The notes under the pieces are model-generated. The model had not been told where the DNA came from and did no database searches. It saw only the letters and a program-made list of their open reading frames with translations. The position numbers were made by a program, and so were the translations under genes. From Litoreibacter janthinus (GTDB taxonomy: Bacteria > Pseudomonadota > Alphaproteobacteria > Rhodobacterales > Rhodobacteraceae), in assembly GCF_900111945.1 (NCBI RefSeq), contig NZ_FOYO01000001.1:2177751-2241750 (forward strand): DNA of 64,000 nucleotides, read 5' to 3'. This document shows, one piece after another, positions 27,827-35,894 of this stretch (positions are counted from its first letter, which is position 1; the number at the start of each line of letters is the position of its first letter).

Positions 27827-29668
27827 CTAGGCTTCCGCTTTTTCCAGCTTGGCCTGCGCTTTGAGCCACATGCTTTCGGCGCGATCCATGGCATCCATCA
27901 CTTCGGAGTATTTCTTCTGCCAAACCAACCGCTTATCGGCCATATGATCTTCGTAGACCTTCGGGTCGCCTAAACGTTTCGCCAGTTCGTTTTGCATCTC
28001 CGACAGCTTCTCGACGCGCGCTTCGCATTTGCGAACTTCGGCGCGCAGTTCCAGAATGTCATCGCGGGAGGCACGTTTGGGCTTTGGTTTATCCTTCTCG
28101 GCCTTCTCTGGCGGGGTCAGCAGCAGCTTACGGTAGCTTGGAAGGTCGCCCTCATACGGGTTCACGCGGCCATCCTTGACCAGCCACAGACGATCCGCCA
28201 CCAGCGACAGCAAGTGCATGTCGTGAGACACCAGAATGACCGCGCCCGAGTAGGCGGTCAGCGCTTGCACCAAGGCCTCGCGGCTTTCGATATCAAGGTG
28301 GTTCGTCGGCTCGTCGAGGATCAACAGATGCGGGGCGGGCAGGGTGGCGAGCAGCAAGGACAGGCGTGCCTTCTGGCCACCTGAAAGTCGACCTACTTCG
28401 GTATCCGCCTGATCAGGGCCAAGCCCGAAGCTGGCCAAACGTGCCCGCAGTCTGGATTGGCCTTCGTTGGGCCGCTCCTTCAGCAAATGTTCAAGCGGGG
28501 TCTGGTCGATGTGAAGCTCGTCCACCTGATGCTGGGCAAAGAAGCCGATGCGCAGCTTATTCGACGTGGTCATACGTCCGCCCATCACATCAAGACGACC
28601 TGATAACATTTTGGAAAGGGTGGATTTTCCTTCGCCATTGCGGCCGAGCAACGCGATGCGATCGTCTTGGTCGATGCGCAGGTTCAGGTGGCTCAGGATC
28701 GCTTTGTCATCATAGCCGACCGAGACGCTTTCGGTGCTGATAATCGGCGGGGACAGCTCTTCAGGTTCGGGAAACGTAAATACCACGCGCGCTGCGTCTT
28801 CTGGCGCAGTGATGGTTTCCATCTTTTCCAGCATTTTGACGCGGGATTGGGCCTGCTTGGCCTTCGACGCCTTGGCCTTGAACCGGTCTACGAAGGATTG
28901 CAGGTGCGCACGTTGCAGTTCCTGCTTCTTCGCGGCGGCAGCCTGCACCGCGCGGCGCGCAATCCGTTGTCGTGCAAATTGGTCATAGTTGCCGGAATAG
29001 AAGGTCAGTTGCTTGTCTTCGAGATGCAGGATGCCGTTTACAGACCGGTTCAGCAACTCGCGGTCGTGCGAGATGATGATGACTGTATGCGGATAGCGGG
29101 TCAGGTAATGCTCCAGCCAAAGCGCGCCTTCGAGGTCAAGATAGTTGGTCGGCTCGTCGAGCAAAAGCAAGTCAGGCTCGGAGAACAAGACAGCCGCGAG
29201 GGCCACTCGCATACGCCAGCCGCCGGAGAAGTCGGCGCAGGGGCGGTGCGTCTCCGCAGGTGTGAAGCCAAGTCCCACAAGGATTGACGAGGCACGGGCC
29301 TCTGCCGACCATGCATCGATATCCACCAATCGGGTCTGGATTTCTGCAATGCGGTTCGGATCTGTGGCGGTTTCGGCTTCGGCCATCAGGTTGGCACGCT
29401 CCGTGTCGGCAGCCAGCACAGTGTTCAAAAGGGACACGTCGTTTGACGGAACTTCCTGCGCAATGCCACCGATGCGGGCGCGGTCGGGCATCGTGATGGT
29501 GCCGCCTTCCAGCACCAACTCACCTTTGATGAGCCGGAACAGCGTGGTTTTACCCGTGCCGTTTCGACCAACAAGGCCGACCTTGTGTCCAGTTGGAATA
29601 GTGGCAGAAGTCCCTTCAAGCAGGGTTCGGCCTTCGACGGAGAAGCGTAGATCATTGAGACGTAACAT
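27827..29668 (-). CDS. ABC-F family ATPase (ribosome-associated)
   Basis: 613 residues with two soluble ABC ATPase cassettes and no membrane domain. Walker A motifs GRNGTGKTT (about 35-43) and GRNGEGKST (about 340-348); signatures [12 protein letters not shown] and [12 protein letters not shown]; Walker [14 protein letters not shown] and [13 protein letters not shown]. The inter-cassette linker is basic ([21 protein letters not shown]), as expected for a P-site tRNA interaction motif, and a C-terminal coiled coil follows. Likely a YheS/Uup-like translation factor; the exact member is not decided. Confidence 0.93.
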   Translation of the reverse strand: MLRLNDLRFSVEGRTLLEGTSATIPTGHKVGLVGRNGTGKTTLFRLIKGELVLEGGTITMPDRARIGGIAQEVPSNDVSLLNTVLAADTERANLMAEAETATDPNRIAEIQTRLVDIDAWSAEARASSILVGLGFTPAETHRPCADFSGGWRMRVALAAVLFSEPDLLLLDEPTNYLDLEGALWLEHYLTRYPHTVIIISHDRELLNRSVNGILHLEDKQLTFYSGNYDQFARQRIARRAVQAAAAKKQELQRAHLQSFVDRFKAKASKAKQAQSRVKMLEKMETITAPEDAARVVFTFPEPEELSPPIISTESVSVGYDDKAILSHLNLRIDQDDRIALLGRNGEGKSTLSKMLSGRLDVMGGRMTTSNKLRIGFFAQHQVDELHIDQTPLEHLLKERPNEGQSRLRARLASFGLGPDQADTEVGRLSGGQKARLSLLLATLPAPHLLILDEPTNHLDIESREALVQALTAYSGAVILVSHDMHLLSLVADRLWLVKDGRVNPYEGDLPSYRKLLLTPPEKAEKDKPKPKRASRDDILELRAEVRKCEARVEKLSEMQNELAKRLGDPKVYEDHMADKRLVWQKKYSEVMDAMDRAESMWLKAQAKLEKAEA

Positions 29669-29775
29669 GCCCTGCGTGTCGCCTATGCGAGCAGGGGTGT
29701 CAATTGGGCGCTTTTCATGTCCCCAACGTCATGCTAGGTGCGCCCCAAATTCACTCTTGTATAAGGACGAGCACC

Positions 29776-30198
29776 ATGGCGATCCAACGCACTTTCTCGA
29801 TCATCAAACCAGATGCCACCAAACGGAACCTGACCGGCAAAATCGCCGCCAAGTTCGAAGAGGCCGGCTTGCGTATTGTGGCTTCCAAGCGCATCCAACT
29901 GACACTGGCTCAAGCGCAACAATTCTACGGTGTGCACTCCGAGCGCCCGTTCTTCGGCGAGTTGTGCGAGTTCATGATCTCTGAGCCGATCGTTGTTCAG
30001 GTTCTGGAAGGCGAAGACGCCATCGCGAAAAACCGCGAAGTTATGGGTGCAACCAACCCGGCAGACGCCGCTGAAGGCACGATCCGTAAGGAATTCGCTC
30101 TGTCCATCGGCGAAAACTCTGTCCACGGGTCCGACGCTCCAGAGACTGCTGCTGAAGAAATCGCGTTCTTCTTCTCCGGCCTCGAACTGGTCGGCTAA
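29776..30198 (+). CDS. ndk: Nucleoside diphosphate kinase
   Basis: Balances NTP pools by phosphotransfer through an active-site His. 140 residues, standard. Start at 29776 after an AAGGACGAG ribosome site. Motifs: [18 protein letters not shown] at the N terminus and the catalytic [16 protein letters not shown] near 113-128. Followed by a strong terminator. Confidence 0.97.
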   Translation: MAIQRTFSIIKPDATKRNLTGKIAAKFEEAGLRIVASKRIQLTLAQAQQFYGVHSERPFFGELCEFMISEPIVVQVLEGEDAIAKNREVMGATNPADAAEGTIRKEFALSIGENSVHGSDAPETAAEEIAFFFSGLELVG

Positions 30199-30213
30199 GC
30201 TACCTTATTTTGT

Positions 30214-30256
30214 AAAGAAAGCCCGCGTCGGAAGCATCCGGCGCGGGCTTTTTCGA
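30214..30256. terminator. Terminator after ndk, probably shared with the convergent methyltransferase gene
   Basis: AAAGCCCGCG (30218-30227) pairs with CGCGGGCTTT (30242-30251) and the stem can be extended inward. A T-run follows on the plus strand and an A-rich stretch precedes it, so it can act in both directions. Confidence 0.85.
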
Positions 30257-31474
30257 TTAGAAGGCCAGCATAGGCTTTTGCGCGGCAAAGGCGAGGCCTT
30301 TCACTTCAGTGCCGAACTCATATCGTAGAGTGCGATGAAGCATTTGTTTCGGGCGCCCCATGCCCGCAGCCGTCAATGCAGATGTGACATGGTCTTCGCT
30401 ATGCTTGTAGCGACCGGATGCGCCTAGCTTGAAGCCGGGCGAGGGGAGCGCTTCGCCATTCTCGACCGTCAGCAGGAGCCAGCCTCCGGGGGCGACCCTT
30501 TGCCCCAAAGACGCGAGCACTGGTGCCAGATTGCCAAAATAGATAAGCACATCCGCCGCCACAACCAGATCAAACGGGCCGGCTGGAACCGTTGCCGGTT
30601 GGTTAAGGTCGCTGCGGGTCAGGCCATCATATATTTTCTTGGCTTTCGCTTTCTCCAGCATGGCGGCGGAAATATCTACACCATGCAAGGATTTAGAATA
30701 CGGACGAAGCAGTTTGGCGCAAAGGCCCGTGCCGCATCCAGCATCCAGCACGTTGAGGTGTTTAGACTTTTTGAGCGGCGATGCTGCGAGCATCTCGCGT
30801 ACAATCTCGGGAACCCGGTAGCCAATGTCGGCCAGCACTTGATCGTAGTCGCCAGCGAACTTGTTGAAAATCGTTTCGGCCATGTCGGATTGCGATGATC
30901 CAGCGGGAAGGGTGCCCAGAATGCCAGCCTTGACGAAGTCGAACTCCGCAAGGTTGTCTTGATGGTGCGGCCGAGCCAGATCCAGCAAAGCTTCTGCATG
31001 AGGTATGTGGTCGCGCTGCCCGAATATCTTGGCCACCGCAAGCAATAGCCCCCCTTGGTCCGTGCGTCGATCAACGGCCTTCAGCATCGCGGCATAGGCT
31101 TCATCCGGTTGGTTGGCCTCAAGGAGTATTTTCAGCACCAAAAGGATCGGCCCGTCCTCGGTCGGGTTCAAGGCGTGGGCCAATTGCGCCGCAGGTAAGG
31201 CCTCGGCGTGGTTCAACAAAAGATACGCCTGCGCGCGGTCGAAGGCTTGCTCGGCGCTAACGGGAGGGGGGGCTAACTCGGCGCTAAGGCTGGCCTCTTC
31301 TTCGGGTCGAGGGGTTCCGAGATTGCGGTGAAGTTGAACGAAAGCAGCGCGTGCGGCCCATGATTTGGGCGGCGGAAGTTTGCGCATGAGCTTTTTGGCT
31401 TTGTCAGCCGCCCCACTTGCGTAATGGCGGGATGCGTCGCGCAAAATACCTTCGCTGGGATCGTTCTGGGACAT
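30257..31474 (-). CDS. SAM-dependent methyltransferase with TPR-like N-terminal half
   Basis: About 405 residues. The N-terminal 200 or so are helical with repeated Ala/Leu patterns (AEALPAAQLAHALNPTEDGPIL, PDEAYAAMLKAVDR) that resemble tetratricopeptide repeats. The C-terminal half is a class I methyltransferase: VLDAGCGTGLCAKLL near 240-255, GVDISAAMLEKAKAK, and FDLVVAADVLIYFG as motif IV. The start is uncertain (31486 or 31474) because neither has a clear ribosome site. Target unknown. Confidence 0.8.
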   Translation of the reverse strand: MSQNDPSEGILRDASRHYASGAADKAKKLMRKLPPPKSWAARAAFVQLHRNLGTPRPEEEASLSAELAPPPVSAEQAFDRAQAYLLLNHAEALPAAQLAHALNPTEDGPILLVLKILLEANQPDEAYAAMLKAVDRRTDQGGLLLAVAKIFGQRDHIPHAEALLDLARPHHQDNLAEFDFVKAGILGTLPAGSSQSDMAETIFNKFAGDYDQVLADIGYRVPEIVREMLAASPLKKSKHLNVLDAGCGTGLCAKLLRPYSKSLHGVDISAAMLEKAKAKKIYDGLTRSDLNQPATVPAGPFDLVVAADVLIYFGNLAPVLASLGQRVAPGGWLLLTVENGEALPSPGFKLGASGRYKHSEDHVTSALTAAGMGRPKQMLHRTLRYEFGTEVKGLAFAAQKPMLAF

Positions 31475-31566
31475 TAAAAAAACCAATCAAAACCAAATAC
31501 CAGACTAGTAAACACGTTCTGGTTTCAAAAGTCCGCATTTAGTTGCGAGACGGATTGACCCGGCTC

Positions 31567-31896
31567 CTACCGACGCCGCCCAGTGCCAATTAGGTTTAGT
31601 GCATCTTCGAATGCTGTCGTGTCACTGGATTGGTGTTGGTCTTTGATCATATCGAATTTAACGCGCAAGGCCGCCTTCTCGGGGCCTTTGCAATCATTCC
31701 ACGGGCGACCTTGCAGAGCCATGACCAGTGCATAATATCCAATGAAATGAGGGCGATCGCCATTCTGTAGCAATTTGGCATACGCGGCGTCTGCACCTAT
31801 AGCACGAAGGGCGTCAGCGGAATGGATGCCGACACGTGCCAGACTAGCCTCGTAGGCGGGGCCAAGATTGCGGATTGAGGACACGGGGTCTGTCAT
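31567..31896 (-). CDS. TfoX C-terminal domain protein
   Basis: 109 residues from 31896 (MTDPVSSIRNLGPAYEASLARVGI). The helix-hairpin-helix-like start and the segment IGADAAYAKLLQNG...FIGYYALVMALQGRPWNDC fit the TfoX/Sxy C-terminal domain, found alone in many alphaproteobacteria. Competence regulation is the role of full TfoX; for this short form no function is established. Confidence 0.8.
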   Translation of the reverse strand: MTDPVSSIRNLGPAYEASLARVGIHSADALRAIGADAAYAKLLQNGDRPHFIGYYALVMALQGRPWNDCKGPEKAALRVKFDMIKDQHQSSDTTAFEDALNLIGTGRRR

Positions 31897-31937
31897 TCCA
31901 CATGGATACAAGTCTCACGCCAAAGGCGAAAGCGGGA

Positions 31938-32042
31938 TTAGAGGCTCGCCCAATCCGAGAACCCCGTCGGGGGCGTAGGCCGCGGAGATTTCGTGTCCTG
32001 CGGCTGCGGGCGCGGAGTAGGGGCTGGTGCTTCATAGGCCAT
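31938..32042 (-). CDS. Pro-rich 34-residue small protein with ideal ribosome site
   Basis: A short frame that standard length cut-offs miss. It starts at 32042 behind AGGAGGTCAAGAA, a full Shine-Dalgarno sequence with good spacing, and ends at TAA 31938-31940. The product is MAYEAPAPTPRPQPQ, then a middle part rich in Pro and Thr, then GFSDWASL. It is almost certainly disordered; no family is known to me. The strong ribosome site is the main support. Confidence 0.45.
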   Translation of the reverse strand: MAYEAPAPTPRPQPQDTKSPRPTPPTGFSDWASL

Positions 32043-32376
32043 TTCTTGACCTCCTGAGTTGTTTCGTTTGCTCGATAGAGGTTCAGGCCACCACCGAAAT
32101 GGGGCGCGCAGGCGTCAGGAATAAGGCGGAAATGTGGCGGGGATTCAGGGCAACAGAGTGAAATCGATATAAGCCAAAGGGTGAGTGAACCACTACTAAA
32201 TATAGATATTTCTGAAACGCGGTGACCTTGCTTTGCGCAAGGCCGAAAACTTTTCCCCGCTCCTGAAACCGACCTGAAGGGGCGGATCGCTCGGGGGAAA
32301 CTTGAAAAATCGAATACCAATCGTCAAGGGGCTTCGCCTTGAAGCAAGTTTGCCAATTATCTGCCGACTAGGGTGA
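32043..32376. other. Intergenic stretch left of the island
   Basis: Moderately AT-rich chromosomal sequence between the small Pro-rich frame and the left att copy. I see no convincing gene, repeat array or RNA. It probably holds the promoter for the minus-strand small protein, and formerly lay next to the 3' end of tRNA-Asn before the island inserted. Confidence 0.5.
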
Positions 32377-32425
32377 ATTGGCTCCGGCGGTAGGGATCGA
32401 ACCTACGACCAATTGATTAACAGTC
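32377..32425. repeat. attL: left copy of 49-bp direct repeat
   Basis: Identical over 49 bases to 49573-49621. It covers the tRNA-Asn 3' portion on the minus strand, from the anticodon arm through the T arm and CCA. Bases diverge immediately on both sides (A versus T on the left, T versus A on the right), which marks the crossover limits. Confidence 0.92.
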
Positions 32426-32595
32426 TTATGACCCATAGCTCGTTGAATTTCGATGAGATTCGATACTTCGCGATTTATAACAATAAAATCAAAATTTTTG
32501 GAATGTCGGCCTACTTCAGCGTGCTACCAAACTCTTCCCAATTCGCGTATTCTGGCTTACCTTATGCTTACCCGATATCCCAAGCGGAATGTGTG

Positions 32596-33765
32596 ATGCC
32601 CCAGTTGAAGCTGTCAAAATCAATCGTGGACCACCTCGCGGCAGAGAAGGCAGATGTCGTATTTTGGGATGACTCACTTCCCGGTTTCGGCGTGCGCGTA
32701 AAGCCGACTGGAATCAAAACTTACATTATCCAGTATCGCAATCGTACCTCGGGTCGCTCGCGACGAAAGACAATAGGACGCCACGGGCCACTCCTAGGGT
32801 TTCAAGCGGCACGTACGATTGCTAGGGGTTACCTCGCCGACGTGATGCGTGGTGGCGACCCGGTAGCCGAAGCACATATTACTCGGGCAGCACCGACGAT
32901 CCGCGATCTTGCTGAGGACTATCTATCGAAACATGCTGTGCCAAAAAAACGACCGAATAGCGTAAAGAATGACCGGGTCATGCTGGATAGATTTATTCTA
33001 CCTAGTTTGGTCAAATACAAAGTCTGCGAAGTACGGCATCAGGACGTGCAAGTATTGCACAACTCCATGTGCGAAACTCCATATCAGGCAAATAGAACGC
33101 TGTCGCTGTTGTCCAAGATGTTCGAGTTGTCGGTTCGTTGGGGCTGGCGGCCTGACAATCCGGCTCGTGGAGTGGAGAAGTACTACGAAGACAAAAGGCA
33201 CCGGTGGCTTTCCGATGCAGAACTAATAAGACTCACTGACGCGCTGGATCAGCATCCAAACCAACTGGCGGCAAATGCTATCCGTTTGCAATTGCTGACC
33301 GGTGCGCGGATTGGCGAAATCCTGACTGCGAAATGGGCGGATTTTGATTTCGATCGGGATGTGTGGATCAAACCGTCGCACCACACCAAGCAGAAACGCA
33401 CCGAGTATCTGCCCCTGTCTTCGGCGGCGATTGAACTGCTCCGGATCCAGCGACCATTGTCTTCGTCAGAATACTTGTTTCCGGGGCGGGATCCTGAGAA
33501 GCCATTGCAGAGCCTGCGGCGGGTTTGGAAACAGATATGCTCTATGGCCCGACTGTCCGACTACCGCCTACATGACAATCGCCACACCCATGCGTCCCAC
33601 CTAGTATCGAGTGGGCTGAGTTTGCCCATCGTGGGGCGCCTGTTGGGGCACACAAACCCATCCACAACCCAACGATATGCGCATCTCGCGGACGATCCGC
33701 TGCGCCAAGCGGCAGAGATGTTTGCGGGCAAGATGACTGGTAGCGGCAAGGCGCAACCGGATTGA
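32596..33765 (+). CDS. Tyrosine recombinase / island integrase
   Basis: 389 residues from the ATG at 32596 (MPQLKLSKSIVDHLA), the usual phage-type integrase opening; the frame upstream runs back into attL and is probably not translated. The N-terminal DUF4102-like part has FWDDSLPGFGVRVKPTG and SRRKTIGRHG. A SAM-like core-binding domain follows, then the catalytic domain with Arg in LTGARIGEILTAKW, HDNRHTHAS (the H-x-x-R-H motif), LLGHTNPSTTQRYAHL (His and nucleophile Tyr). All active-site residues are present. Placement next to the tRNA fragment indicates it drives integration and excision of the island. Confidence 0.95.
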   Translation: MPQLKLSKSIVDHLAAEKADVVFWDDSLPGFGVRVKPTGIKTYIIQYRNRTSGRSRRKTIGRHGPLLGFQAARTIARGYLADVMRGGDPVAEAHITRAAPTIRDLAEDYLSKHAVPKKRPNSVKNDRVMLDRFILPSLVKYKVCEVRHQDVQVLHNSMCETPYQANRTLSLLSKMFELSVRWGWRPDNPARGVEKYYEDKRHRWLSDAELIRLTDALDQHPNQLAANAIRLQLLTGARIGEILTAKWADFDFDRDVWIKPSHHTKQKRTEYLPLSSAAIELLRIQRPLSSSEYLFPGRDPEKPLQSLRRVWKQICSMARLSDYRLHDNRHTHASHLVSSGLSLPIVGRLLGHTNPSTTQRYAHLADDPLRQAAEMFAGKMTGSGKAQPD

Positions 33766-33828
33766 CTGGACATTGCCGAAGTATGGAAACATCTTTCGTG
33801 TGGATTCCTCGATTTGAAATGACTTCCC

Positions 33829-34752
33829 TTGCGCACTTTAACCTATCCCTTGCAGACAAAGCCTACAGGACCGGAGCCTGTCGTGTGCCTGGATGCACTG
33901 TTCGACATTTGGCGCGCTTTGGAAATCCGAGTGCTATGCGACGGGCATGGGCAGGTTGCCCGCTACACCGAGATCCCGCAAAAGATTCGCGGCGCGATGG
34001 GACATGCGTTGCGGGCTGGCGCGTCCGATCAGGCGGTCGCCGGGCAACAGTGTCCGTTTCAACCGCCCTGCACCTACGATCTGTTTCACAATGCGCGCGC
34101 CAGTGTGACTGGGGGGCTAGAAATGCCCAAACCTTTCGTTATTCAGACCGACCCAGCTGGCGAGGACCTTCTGGTCACGTTACGGCTGTTTGGAGAGGCC
34201 TGTGATCGGGCGCATGAATTCGGGGCGGGGCTGGTGGCCGGATTGCGAGCCGGGCTGGAAGCGGGGGGAGGCAGACGGTTGCGACCTCGGGTTCTGGCGA
34301 TGGAACAGGTGGCGCTGCCGGTGCCGGTCCGGCGGCCGATGAATACGCCCGTAGTTCTGAACTTTCTGACGCCGGTGATGCAGAGCCGCGCTAAGAAGCC
34401 GATCTTTGATCCGGTGTCGCTGCTAACTGGGCTGGGCAACCGGATAACCGGAATGGCGCGCTGGCATGGGGTGGTGCTGGAACTGGACGCGGCGGAACTG
34501 AAGGCCGATGCAGCGCGGATCGGAGGGCTGGCGCAGCATGAGGGGCAAGATGATCACTGGCATCGCGGCGGGCGGTTCAGCGCGGCGAAGGTGCCGCGAA
34601 AGCAGACCGGGCGTTGCGGGTGGTTGCGATATCCGGCGCCTGGGGATCTGATCGGGAGGCTCTTGCAGCTGGGGGTGCAGACTCATATCGGGGCGAAATG
34701 CGCGGCGGGGCCGGGGCGCTACATGCTGGGATTAGAGGCTGATCCGGGCTGA
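33829..34752 (+). CDS. cas6: CRISPR pre-crRNA endoribonuclease Cas6 (type III-linked form)
   Basis: Cuts the repeat RNA to release crRNAs. 307 residues if the TTG at 33829 is used; a GTG in frame about 18 codons later is an alternative, so the N terminus is uncertain. Features of the RAMP Cas6 family seen with type III loci: EIPQKIRGAMGHAL near 47-60, the CPFQPPCTYDLFH cysteine pair near 84-96, and a Gly-rich C-terminal loop HIGAKCAAGPGRYMLGLE near 285-302. It sits between the integrase and array 1 and is convergent with the direction I infer for array transcription. Confidence 0.85.
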   Translation: MRTLTYPLQTKPTGPEPVVCLDALFDIWRALEIRVLCDGHGQVARYTEIPQKIRGAMGHALRAGASDQAVAGQQCPFQPPCTYDLFHNARASVTGGLEMPKPFVIQTDPAGEDLLVTLRLFGEACDRAHEFGAGLVAGLRAGLEAGGGRRLRPRVLAMEQVALPVPVRRPMNTPVVLNFLTPVMQSRAKKPIFDPVSLLTGLGNRITGMARWHGVVLELDAAELKADAARIGGLAQHEGQDDHWHRGGRFSAAKVPRKQTGRCGWLRYPAPGDLIGRLLQLGVQTHIGAKCAAGPGRYMLGLEADPG

Positions 34753-34988
34753 CTTACAGCTCCGAAAACGGGTGCCCCCATGGAGGTCGGGGGCAAGTTG
34801 CTGATATTAGGGCGCAAAATGAAATAAGCAGTTTGTGCCCGCCGATTTACGCGTCCTAAATCCACATTCGTGCAACGCCGGTGCGGCTCCGGCGCAAGTA
34901 CTGCCAGCAACTCACAGCCCCCCGGGCCAGCTGCCAGACACGCACAACTCGACGACGGCCCGCGCAGGCGGGACAGCAGCGACAGACC
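34753..34988. other. Gap between cas6 and array 1
   Basis: No gene seen. It holds a CGCCGG/CCGGCG hairpin (34876-34894), which could end the array-1 transcript coming from the right, though it lacks a T-run in that direction. Confidence 0.4.
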
Positions 34989-35023
34989 GTCAATCCGCAT
35001 CCATGCGGACATGTCTGTCAGAC
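34989..35023 (-). repeat. Degenerate CRISPR repeat at the trailer end of array 1
   Basis: 35 bases with the same TCCGC...GCGGA hairpin arms as the real repeats but several changes and two bases missing. It has traits of both arrays: CCATGCGGACATG as in array 2, and an end TCAGAC as in array 1. The 31 bases to the next repeat equal a normal spacer. A decayed last repeat fits the leader-distal end. Confidence 0.7.
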
Positions 35024-35054
35024 CGTGAGGTACAAATGAAACCATTTCGATCTA

Positions 35055-35379
35055 GTCTCAATCCGCTTCCGTGCGGACAATGGTCTCAGACCGGGCACCG
35101 TACACTTGGCTGCAACATACGCAGTCTCAATCCGCTTCCGTGCGGACAATGGTCTCAGACCTAAATGGTGGTTATTCCCAGCTTTGAACTGCGTCTCAAT
35201 CCGCTTCCGTGCGGACAATGGTCTCAGACTTCAGATACTGGTTGCGTTGTGTACCTTAGAATTCAAGGGGAAGTCTCAATCCGCTTCCGTGCGGACAATG
35301 GTCTCAGACGCAAGGAAAACGTCAAAGACCTTCGGGAAGCAAGTCTCAATCCGCTTCCGTGCGGACAATGGTCTCAGAC
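35055..35379 (-). CRISPR. CRISPR array 1: five 37-bp repeats, four spacers
   Basis: Identical 37-bp repeats start at 35055, 35124, 35193, 35273 and 35343. Spacers are 32, 32, 43 and 33 bp. Read on the minus strand, the repeat starts GTCTGAGAC, has a 5-bp hairpin TCCGC-ACGGAA-GCGGA and ends ATTGAGAC, which matches the 8-base 5' handle class (ATTGAAAC-like) left by Cas6. The degenerate repeat lies on the left and a conserved leader on the right, both supporting minus-strand transcription. Confidence 0.97.
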
Positions 35380-35583
35380 TGCCCTTCTGCAACCGTCTGA
35401 TACCACTGGGTTAAGTTGGCATCTTTCCAAGCCGGAGTCAATTTCGGGTTTGACCTTTCATGGTTCTTCGGGGTTTCTGCAAAAGTTCGCTAGATTTGAG
35501 AATAGAATCAACAATTTCTTGAGTTTCCAAGGCAGATAGGGCAGTTTTCGGTTGAATTTGCTGGGTTTTCTGTAGAGGTTTTC
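35380..35583 (-). promoter_or_regulatory. Leader of array 1 and upstream region of cas2
   Basis: Counting from the last repeat base, it has CTGCAA at +8, TCTGATAC at +17, TTTCCAAGCC at +45, GGTTTC at +93 and TTTCCAAGGC at +145. All recur at exactly the same offsets beside array 2. About 41 of the first 61 bases match by my manual alignment. The region also precedes the plus-strand cas2 gene and so probably carries divergent promoters. Confidence 0.8.
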
Positions 35584-35874
35584 ATGGCGCGCGGCGAGAT
35601 GCTGACGGTTTTCACCTATGATGTGTCCAGAGACAAAAAGCGCCGCCGGGTGGCGAAAATCCTGGAGGATGCGGCCAGCCGGGTGCAGTATTCGGTGTTC
35701 GAGACGCGGATGACTCGACAGCAGGCGGCGGCGGTTGCCCAGCGGGTCGCGGCAGAGCTTGATCCGGGCGACAGCCTGCGGGTCTATGCGGTGGGCGCCA
35801 ACGGGCTGGAACGCAGCCGGGTTTACGGCGACGGCATGCCGTTCGAGACCACAGAGGGCTATTGGATTGTCTGA
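35584..35874 (+). CDS. cas2: CRISPR adaptation nuclease-fold protein Cas2, without Cas1
   Basis: 96 residues, the family size. The ferredoxin-like fold start is VFTYDVSRDKKRRRVAKILED with the conserved D13, followed by RVQYSVFETRMTR, the typical Cas2 interface strand, and a C-terminal LRVYAVG strand. In known systems Cas2 dimers scaffold two Cas1 dimers for spacer insertion; no Cas1 is encoded in this island or window. It lies directly beside the array-1 leader and is convergent with the triple-Cas7 gene. Confidence 0.93.
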   Translation: MARGEMLTVFTYDVSRDKKRRRVAKILEDAASRVQYSVFETRMTRQQAAAVAQRVAAELDPGDSLRVYAVGANGLERSRVYGDGMPFETTEGYWIV

Positions 35875-35894
35875 GTGTCGGGGGCGCTGCGGGG

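Noticed and set aside
31844..32320. 158-codon minus-strand frame left of the island
   Set aside because: Low-complexity Arg-rich end and overlap with the better supported small Pro-rich frame in another phase.
32413..32595. N-terminal extension of the island integrase back into attL
   Set aside because: It would translate tRNA sequence, and the natural integrase opening begins at 32596.
35106..35539. Open frames running through CRISPR array 1
   Set aside because: They translate the repeats and spacers; the repeated SIRFRADNGL-like text is an artefact of the 37-bp repeats.
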